DNA of 64,000 bases, taken from Adiantum capillus-veneris. Lineage: Eukaryota > Streptophyta > Polypodiopsida > Polypodiales > Pteridaceae. Below the pieces are notes generated by a model. The model saw only the letters and a program-made list of their open reading frames with translations. It ran no database searches and was not told the origin of the DNA. The stretch spans positions 91,492,587 through 91,556,586 of the forward strand of contig CM043966.1 in assembly GCA_014529385.2 (NCBI GenBank), given 5' to 3'. Shown one piece after another: positions 56,591 through 64,000 of this stretch (position 1 is the first letter of the stretch; each line of letters starts with the position of its first letter). A program made the position numbers and the translations under genes.

Positions 56591-57091
56591 TGCCATGACC
56601 TAAGGAATCCAAGTGGCCCTTGCCACATGCATGGATGATGAATTTTGAAGAATAATTTAAAACAATTGCACATGATAGACCTAGTGCTTGGATTTTTCCT
56701 AGCCCTTGTCTTTATGAGCACATGGTGTATGGAAAAAAATATGTGCAGGACCCATGAAGGAATATCATGATAGGAGTATTTTATTTTGTTTTGGGTGAAA
56801 GAGAAAAATATGCAAGCGTGAAAATATCTAGTGAAAGTGAGTGACAGAGTAGAAAGAAATTTCGACTTCCACAAGGGTGCGGGATGAAATGCATGGGTTT
56901 ATTTTGTAAAAATAAATATTATGGGGTATGTACACACTAACATAGAAATATTTCATGCCATGAAAGGATGCAAAGAGATGTAGAAAAAATGCACACTTAG
57001 GTCTACATATTTACACAATTACCGAATAAATTGAGAAAATAATGCTATGCTTAGGTCCTTTATAGGAAATATATTATACACAAATAGGACC

Positions 57092-57151
<60 letters not shown>

Positions 57152-57327
57152 CCTAACTTGATGACTAGCTCCATGAAGATTTTTTAGAAAATATGGAAAA
57201 GAGTCCTAACGCACACACGCCTATGTACAATGCAAAAGCAACCTTAGCCATCGTGCTAAGGTGTTTTTATTGTGTGAAGTGGCTCATTAAACAAAATTTT
57301 TGAGAGCCGAGAAACGGCTATCATTCA
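56591..57327 (-). repeat. 3' LTR of the Tat-type gypsy element
   Basis: 737 bp, collinear with 63568-64000 over the visible part. It contains a probable TATA box on the minus strand (TATAAA, 57059-57064) and an (AT)n tract. Confidence 0.88.
57094..57148. repeat. (AT)n microsatellite in the LTR
   Basis: About 27 AT units. Such a tract is expected to extrude or be length-unstable; its counterpart lies beyond the window edge. Confidence 0.95.
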
Positions 57328-57336
57328 GCCCTCCCC
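57328..57336 (-). other. Polypurine tract of the Tat-type element
   Basis: The minus strand reads GGGGAGGGC followed by TGAATGATAGCC, the LTR start. The tract is short but positioned exactly at the LTR edge. Confidence 0.75.
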
Positions 57337-57529
57337 ATGGATGATGGTATATTCATGTACCATCATTTGACGCACATTGGAATGCTAATTGCGGGTGGTT
57401 ATGTAGTGCTTCGTCCATCATTACTTTGTCCCTTGTTGCTTTTTCATTCTGATGTTTCACATATGGAGAGCATGATTTTTATTGATGGGAGAGAGAGCAA
57501 TAGTAGTAGCATACCTCCCTAGACTTGTC

Positions 57530-58810
57530 CTTGCGTTGTTGATTCTTTAAGTCCTTTGGAAGGAGGCGGCTTAAATATGGCTTTAGTCAGTAGCCATTTA
57601 CCTTCTTAGCATGCTCCTTTCCATCCAAATCCATGAGCTGATAGTAGCTAGAGTTGAAGATCTTCTTGACATGTATGGTCCCTGCCATCTGGTCTCAAAT
57701 TTGGCATCAAACCGATTACAAGTCGATTGTCATACCTTAGTACAAGGTCTCCCTCTTTGATACCTTTGTCTTTGACATTTTTGTCGAGTCCTTTATTTGC
57801 GTAGCCTTTCTTTTATAGCACTCATAAGCCGCCTCCCATTTCCATTCTAGTTATGCTAGGGTGAGAAGGCGATCTTCCCATGCTGCTTCTTCTCCTTGCG
57901 TCACCTTTCCATGAAGTCGCATTGTTGGAATGTTGAGCTCTATGGGTTGCAAAGATTCTTGACCATAGAATAGGTGAAAGGGTGTGAACTCTGTCGCTTC
58001 CTTGTAGGTAGTCCGATAGGCCCACAATGCTCCATCCAAGAAGTCATCCCATAGCTTTGTCTTTTTCTTTACCATCTTTCGGATGATTCCTACAATGATG
58101 CCATTAGCCTTCTCTACCAAACCATTTGACTGAGAATAGTAGGGCGTGCTATGCCGATGTAGGATGTGAAGCTCATCACAAACTTCTGTGAGCAAGCCCT
58201 TCCTAAATCCTGGACCATTATTAGAAAAAATCTCCAAAGGTGTGCCAAATCTGCAACAAATGTGAGTGTACACAAACTCGCTAATTGTCCTCTCATTTAC
58301 TCTTGCCACACTTTGAGCTTCTACCCACCTAGTCATGTAGTCTATGGCCACTAAGATATACAATTTTCCATTTTTAGTCCTAGGCAATGGACCCATAGCA
58401 TCAATGCCCCATTTTTCAAACGGACCATTTGCAAGGACTAACAGACGTGGACCATGCAACAGGTGGTTGTTTCCATTAATCTGACAATTGTGGCAGCTTT
58501 TAGACCAATGTTGAACATCAACGTGCAAGCTTGGACAAACATACCCGGAAAGCAAAATCTTTTTTCCAGTGAGCTTCTGTGCAAAATGACCACCATATGC
58601 TTCCTCATGCAAATCTTCAAGAATGGTTGGAATCTCCTTGGTTGTCGGTATTCTCCTACAAACTTGATCTTTTCCCCTTTGGTAGAGGGCACCTTCCAAA
58701 AACAAACATGAACTCGCCTTCTTAATGAGCCTCCGCTTTTGAGCCTTTGTGAAGCCCTCTGGAAACTCGCCCTCTAAAATGTAGCTCACAATGGGAGCCA
58801 ATGACTCCAT
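57530..58810 (-). pseudogene. Tat-type integrase with mutated catalytic Asp
   Basis: An open frame of 319 codons (58810-57851) has the zinc finger HEEAYGGHFAQK (His68, His75) and CHNCQ (Cys106, Cys109). The core has D137 in KWGIDAMGP, IFSNNGPGF and E233 in NGLVEKAN. In the middle motif the family has SDNG; here the Asp at residue 197 is Asn (codon AAT at about 58220-58222), a single G-to-A change that should abolish catalysis. The region ALWAYRTTYKEATEFTPF follows, then a stop at 57851, and the C-terminal domain continues in broken form to about 57530. It would normally insert the cDNA copy into chromosomal DNA. Confidence 0.9.
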
Positions 58811-58949
58811 CCCCTAGTACCCTGGTTTCTTTATCAACTATTGCTGCCATGATGACCTGCACTTCACTCTCTACACATGCAACTGCTTTTTGGGCAAGGA
58901 ATCAGCATCTTCATTTTGTTTGCTAGGAATATGATACAATTGTACTTCT

Positions 58950-59280
58950 TCAAATTGATTGAAGTTTACGGATGGCATGAACCTTTTGCCTTAGCCTTTC
59001 ATTCTTACAAGCCCAAATACCTAGAATTTGCTTCACAATGAGAAGTGCATCCCCTTTTACCATGAGACGCTGTATCTTTTGAGCCACGCACATATGCAAA
59101 TCATGGATTAGTATGTCGTACTTTGCTTCATTGTTGCTCGTGGAACCGGGAAAATTCACATGCTCTTTCATAGCAACCTCACCATTTTAATCAAGCGACA
59201 CAAGCCCTCCCCCTGCTTTTCCTGTAGCCTTCTTAAATGCTCCATCAAAGAACAAGGTGAATGCATTAGGTAAATGCCTT
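58950..59280 (-). pseudogene. Second (archaeal-type) RNase H domain of the Tat element
   Basis: After the normal RNase H the frame reads FTLFFDGAFKKATGKAGGGL, a stop at about 59187, then GSTSNNEAKYDILIHDLHMC, VKGDALLIVKQILG and NERLRQKVHAIRKL. These match the Asp (FDG), Glu (NNEAKY) and Asp (GDALL) positions of the additional RNase H that Tat-branch elements carry between RNase H and integrase. The final Asp of the tetrad is not visible. The domain is thought to help degrade the RNA template. The in-frame stop breaks it. Confidence 0.75.
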
Positions 59281-60480
59281 GGTGGTGGTAAGGCTAGGGT
59301 TTTTACTTCAGGTACCTTGATGTTCCTTTCATGCACTCTATAGGTGAGAATCCCTTCTAATTGTGCACGAACACTATCTTCTACTCTGAAAGAGTATTGG
59401 AAATCTTGCAATTCCATGATCCATTTTGAAATCCGGGGACTTAGTGTCATTTGAGATGACACCCAAGGAAACAAGTTTTCCGCAATGATTATGATAAAGG
59501 GTTTTGGTAGGAGGTAGGATCTAAACTTTCTCACTACAAAGACAAGAGAAAGCATCATAGATTCTGCTTCTGTGTAATCCTTTTCAAGTGCATTCATGAT
59601 CCGGCTAGCAAAGTAGACATGCCGCATCCTAGTGCTATGAGGATCTTGCTACAACAATACCACACTCAATGTCTCTTTACCCACACTTGAGCTAACAAAG
59701 AATGTAAACTCCCAACATGGAGGCATGAGTGTTGTTTGTTCCGCCAAAACCATTTTCATACAAGAAAAGTACTCTTCAAGCTCATCAGACCATGCAAACT
59801 CTACATGTTGTGTCAACTTTTGGAGGGGGTGAAGTAACTCCGATGCCAAGTGAATGAAGTGTGACATGTACTTCACCTTTTGAATAAATGAAATTACCTC
59901 CTTAAGACTCTTTGGTGATGGTAGCTCAATGAGAGCTTGTGCCTTTGCTGGATCTACCTCAATGCCTTTGGAAGAAACCTTGTGACCAAGCAAGATCACT
60001 TCATCCTCACCTATGTGGCACTTGTCGGGATTGAGTTGACCTCCCATATCATATAGCTTCTTCAATCCTTCTTCTACCTTCTGTAGATGTAATGATTTAG
60101 GGCTATAGATGCAAAAATCATCTATGAATACTATAATAGACTTCCCAAAGAATGCTTGAAACACCATGTTCATGAATCATTGAAACGTTGCTAGAGCATT
60201 TGCCAAACCAAATGGCATGACTCTAAAAGCAAAACAACCCCAAGGAGTGATGAAGGTTGTTTTTAATTGATCCTCCAATGCAAATACCTATTTGAAAGTA
60301 ACCAGAGTAGCCATCACATCCCGTGTACTTTTCTTTACCTGCTACCTTATTAAAAATCTCATCTCGAAAAGGGAGGGGAAAGTGATATGTTTTTGTTGCC
60401 TCGTTGAGCGGACGATAATCGACACATACCCTCCACTTGCCATTCTTTTTCGGGGTGACCACAACTGGAGAGACCCACTC
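59281..60480 (-). pseudogene. Tat-type reverse transcriptase and first RNase H
   Basis: RT begins within the protease frame with SPVVVTPKKNGKWRVCVDYR and FPLPFRDE, then GCDGYSGYFQI. A frameshift at about 60285 moves it to LKTTFITPWGCFAFRVMPFG and LANALATFQ, followed by a stop at about 60179. The active site is IIVFIDDFCIYS (60173 onward), followed by NPDKCHIGEDEVILLGHKVS and the connection domain. The first RNase H is weak (HVYFASRIMNALEKDYTEAE, KFRSYLL), preceded by a stop near 59649. All expected parts are present, so the breaks are small mutations rather than large deletions. Confidence 0.88.
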
Positions 60481-61026
60481 AAAATTCTCTACGGGGTAGA
60501 TGAACCCTGCTACTTCAATGGATGACTCCTCCTCCGTAGTGCTACCACTGCTTTCTTCTTCTGAGGTGTCATCGGTCCAATCATCCCCGCTTTCACTTTG
60601 AGAAGATTCCTCCTGGAGCTCCTCTTGACGTTGCTCCTTCATGTCAAAGACAACCTTCTTGTGATTGTTATTCTTACAAATCAACTTTCCACTTTCCCAA
60701 TCCTGCAAAGCTCGCATCCTCATTAGCCATGGTCTACCTAAGATAAATGGATAGCCATTTCCCCTTGTAGACATAACATAGAAATCAACAGCCTTCTTAA
60801 TGCCGAAAGCTTCCACGGAAACATTCTTACAAACTCCCAAAAACCTAGCCTTGCTATTATTTGCCATTTTCACTTTGATTTCAGGCATCTCATGAATGTG
60901 CATGCCTAGTCTCTGCATAAGGTCCTTTGTCATGATGCACATTTGTGCGCTCCCATCCACTAGACCCTTCCTAACTAGTTTTCCCTTGATATAGCAATAT
61001 AGGACAGGTGTAATATCCTCATTCAT
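60481..61026 (-). pseudogene. Tat-type protease
   Basis: The N-terminal 180 residues of the 267-codon frame 61026-60223 form a retropepsin-like domain: LVDGSAQMCIM (Asp at residue 24), NNSKARFLGVC as flap and YPFILGRPWLMRM. The usual D-S/T-G is D-G-S here; plant gypsy elements of related type often show D-G-G, so this may be a lineage variant rather than damage. A very acidic Ser/Glu linker (about 60645-60500) leads into RT. Confidence 0.8.
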
Positions 61027-61042
61027 TTGGGCATGTGCAATT

Positions 61043-62307
61043 TTAACAACATGAACATTTGGTCCTTCTCCTAGTGCTAACTGCCTTTGTTAACTCCCTC
61101 CTAACTTGTGGGCACAATGCAAGAAATTGAGGCCATGATATACTTGGACCTTTACCTCTCATGTCCTCCATAAGGTTGTAGGGACCCAAACCATGTCCAA
61201 GAGGGAAGTCTTGAAGGTTGATGCTGCACCGGGTACTCTTGGCTTCCTTGGTCTCCTTTGCTTTCTTTCCTCGTCCATGGTCACTTTGTGATGTTACTCC
61301 TTCCTTTTCCTTACCTTTTCCCCGCCCACATTTGATGCCATTTTCTTCAATGTCACCCTCTTTGGATTGCGTGACTTCTACAACATTGACATTTGGGTCA
61401 GGCAAAGGTGGAACTCCTTCCACCCCTTGTGGAGGTGTCTTGGTCCATTTGGCCTTTGTAGAAGCCTCGGTTGTTGACCAACTCCTTCACCTGCATTCAT
61501 CACTGGCTAACTCAAGTTAGGTCTCCCTGGCTCCCCACGGGGCCAAGGACAATTATACATCCCATGTCCAGACTCTCCGCAACTCCAACATTGCAAGACT
61601 CTCCTAGGTCGTGGATCTTGCTCCTCAGACTTCTTTGCTTGCCCCTTTGGACCTACAACGTGTGCAAGGTGAATTGACAGGCTGCTTAAAGATTCATTTA
61701 ACTTCTCAATCACTTCCATCGTTACCTCAGGAAGCTCCCTAGATGTTGATGCTTGTGACTTACCTTTGGGTCTAAGACCTTCTATTGGAACCTCTCCCCT
61801 TAAGCACTTGAGTTTCCTATATTTCTCAGCAGCCCTAGTTTTAGCTGCATCAAAGGTAGCAGGTGCACCCGCTTCTACTTTTACCTTAAGGTTGGGAAAG
61901 AGTCCGGCTATGAACCTCTCCTTCTTTAGAAATTATGCACCATCACTAGGGTTAGCAACATTTTGTATCCATAGAGCCCAAAGACGTAGAAACTCTTGCT
62001 TGTACAAGTAGTAGTCATCTAAGTCTTTTTGCTTGTGAGAAACAATGTCTTGCCATAATTTTTGACTGTTTTGGGGATCAAAGAAGTATTTCTTGAAACG
62101 ATTCAAAACTTCCATGTAATTCCCCTTAACTTCCTCAGGCAAAGAGTCAAACCAAGTGCTAGCATCTTTCCTAAGGACTACCTCAAACATTTCTACATGT
62201 TCTTGATCAGTTACTATCTTCTTGATACGGCAAGACATTTTGAAATTTGCTAAGAATAATTTTTCATCCTCCCCTGGCTCTCCAAAAAACAAGGGGTAGC
62301 CACTCAT
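61043..62307 (-). pseudogene. Tat-type gag with one zinc knuckle
   Basis: The frame starts MSGYPLFFGEPGEDEK (62307) and includes the capsid motifs WFDSLPEEVKGNYMEVLNRF and YLYKQEFLRLWAL. A stop follows at about 61930, then FIAGLFPNLKVKVEAGAP in the same reading and later frame changes. The knuckle CWSCGESGHGMYNCP lies at about 61615-61571 in a further open frame (61719-61507). The piece 61423-61043 is a basic linker with GRGKGKEKEG. Gag would form the particle and bind element RNA. The frame breaks make it inactive. Confidence 0.85.
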
Positions 62308-63567
62308 TGCCTAGTTGTATCCATGTTGCTGGTTTTACTCAATTTTTTTTAATTTTTTTTTTTTGCAAAATCAAATTTCAAAGTAGAATGAAAATGTAAA
62401 CATCAAAGCTTAGATCATAGTGAATCAATGGCAAAATGAACAGATTGACTGAGGCATTGATAGCCGCTACTTGCGTAGGTTCAAACATACAACGGAAAAC
62501 ACGTTGAAATTGTAACTTTGTGCCAACTATTACATGCACGTCTTGTCTAGCCAAAGGAATGAATGTACGATACAAGTCCTCTTAATTCATTAACCTAGCT
62601 AAAACAAGATAAACACATGCACATCAAAAGAGACATTATAGTCTACAAGTGGGAGTATAATAGGATTTGGGGATTGTAGAATATCTCTTAATGCTTCAGC
62701 ACCAAAGAGGAATATAATACGTTGTTGAAAAAATATTTTCCTATCAATGTGAACATTTATCCTAATCCCTTGCACCCAATGAAACCGATGAAATATAATT
62801 GCATGAGCAGGACTAGGAGGTGGTGGATGGTTCATGTAAACACAACAAGTTTTTGAAGACTTACCTTGTGTATGATAACACAACCACTCGTCCTCAGTGG
62901 AGGCACCAAAATTGAGGCGGTCCGGGGCGGGCAACAAGAGAGGCAACCTCTAAACACCCCTCAAGGCTCCTGTGCTGCTCAAGGCCACCTTCACGGTTGA
63001 TCTCCATGATGATGATGAGGAAGATTGATGAAAAACTTCTGATTTTCAGAGGTTATGCAAGGATAAAGTGCTAAACATTCATGGCTTTAGAGGAATTAAC
63101 ATGAAATTGTAATTTGGGGGTAGTAGAGAGCGGTATGAGAGCATATGTGTATGTAGAAGGCTATGGTGGTAAGAGGGGAAGGAGAGATGGTGAAGAAGGT
63201 GAGAGGGGCATGGAAATCTGTACATTTGAAAGGATGATGGAGAGGGATGAGTGTGTATGTGGGTGGGAGTGTGAAAATGTGAGAGAAGAGTGAGAGGATC
63301 CTTGTGTGCATAGAATGGGCAGACTGGGTTGCACCAAACAATTCACGAGAGTTCGTGCTTTTCTCCAAAAAATTCTGAAATATTTATGTAAAATAATTCA
63401 GCTCATGAGCTACATTTTGTATATTGACAAATTTTGCTGATGCGGATGATAGAAGGGTGTCAAAAGTCGCCCAAAAAGCTGTGTATTGTGGGACTGCAAA
63501 TGTGCTTATGGAACCCTTTTTGGTTGAATTCTCCTTATACATCCAAAGGTGAGCCCCCCATGAGCCA
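62308..63567 (-). other. 5' leader of the Tat-type element
   Basis: No gene recognised. Two diverged tandem segments (about 62378-62480 and 62599-62690) read LFILPLIHYDLSFDVYIFIL and IILPLVDYNVSFDVHVFILF, i.e. an old duplication of about 220 bp. The primer site next to the LTR reads TGGCTCATGGGGGGCTCACC on the minus strand; I cannot assign it to a tRNA with confidence. Confidence 0.5.
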
Positions 63568-64000
63568 TGCCATGACCTAAGGAATCCAAGTGGCCCTTGC
63601 CACATGCATGGATGATGAATTTTGAAGAATAAAAAGCAATTGCACATGATAGACCTAGTGCTTGGATTTTTCCTAGCCCTTGTCTTTATGAGCACACGGT
63701 GTATGGAAAAAATATGTGCAGGACCCATGAAGGAATATCATGATAGGAGTATTTTATTTTGTTTTTGGGTGAAAGAGAAAAATATGCAAGCGAGAAAATA
63801 TCTAGTGAAAGTGAGTGATAGAGAAGAAACAAATTTTGACTTCCATAAGGGTGCGGGATGAAATGCATGGGTTTATTTTGTAAAAATAAATATTATGGGG
63901 TATGTACACACTAACATAGAAATATTTCATGCCATGAAAGGATGCAAAGAGATTTAGAAAAAATGCACACTTAGGTCTACATATTTACACAATTACCAAA
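63568..64000 (-). repeat. 5' LTR of the Tat-type element, cut by window end
   Basis: 433 bp collinear with 56591-57023, with a few substitutions and short indels. It continues beyond the window. Confidence 0.88.

Larger units (their letters stand above)
56591..64000 (-). mobile_element. Ty3/gypsy element of Tat type with two RNase H domains (runs off the window)
   Basis: LTR copies start at 56591 and 63568 (TGCCATGACCTAAGG) and the left one ends at 57327 (GGCTATCATTCA). The right one is cut by the window end. A polypurine tract adjoins the left LTR, so the element is on the minus strand. From right to left it has gag, zinc knuckle, protease, RT, RNase H, a second RNase H and integrase, all in order and all present though broken. 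An extra RNase H after the usual one is a mark of the Tat branch. The visible LTR parts are almost identical by eye. The right-hand target duplication is outside the window; CCTAG at 56586-56590 would be the left one. Confidence 0.9.

Noticed and set aside
63096-63368. 90-codon minus frame (Ser/Thr/His/Pro-rich)
   Set aside because: Lies in the element leader; composition follows purine-rich DNA and there is no domain.

Overview
The window is intergenic DNA from a repeat-rich plant nuclear genome, probably an angiosperm with a large genome. It has plant Ty1/copia and Ty3/gypsy retrotransposons nested in one another, a tRNA-Asp-type primer site typical of plant Tat/Athila-group gypsy elements, a dual-RNase-H Tat-type element, and long AT-rich non-coding stretches with (GA)n, (TC)n and (AT)n microsatellites. 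I see no intact host gene, tRNA or rRNA gene, CRISPR array or bacterial-style operon. The species cannot be named from the sequence.

Layout. 1-640 is a decayed gypsy gag (minus). 641-8960 is mostly unrecognised AT-rich DNA with microsatellites and one candidate MITE (6631-7090). A decayed minus-strand reading frame (about 8960-9838, continuing at 49784-50620) is the old host sequence. It is interrupted by two insertions only 21 bp apart: a defective copia element (9839-14349, target duplication TGATC) and a 35.4-kb defective gypsy element (14376-49783, target duplication GTAGC).

The 35.4-kb element, called here the giant element, reads on the minus strand. In its own 5' to 3' order it has a 5' LTR (48871-49783), a tRNA-Asp primer site, a leader, a gag N-terminal region, gag, two zinc knuckles, a protease, a pre-RT stub, an integrase, a second aspartic-protease-like domain, a spacer, a long coiled-coil 3' ORF, a polypurine tract and a 3' LTR (14376-15285). 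Reverse transcriptase and RNase H are deleted. It carries nested insertions: a 9.46-kb non-coding LTR element of LARD type (34124-43584, TSD CCTCA), whose 3' LTR holds a 1.34-kb terminal-inverted-repeat element (34804-36140, TSD TTAA); a 1.63-kb repeat in the gag region (45086-46713, direct repeat ATTAGGT); and a 7-kb non-coding block of unresolved origin that splits the 3' ORF (about 18198-25372). Nesting reaches four levels.

Right of the giant element are the other half of the host frame, a decayed plus-strand copia pol (about 50950-53640), a candidate LTR/primer-site pair (54697-), a second copy of the 1.63-kb repeat (55433-56585) and a minus-strand Tat-type gypsy element with two RNase H domains (56591 to beyond the window end).

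Working together: no element here is visibly autonomous. The LARD and the giant element share the same primer-tRNA type and could in principle depend on an autonomous Tat-group relative elsewhere (inference). The most unusual points are the second protease-like domain after integrase, the repeated CGATCGCGATCG palindrome found through the giant element, and an array with a 26-bp perfect palindrome in the 7-kb block.
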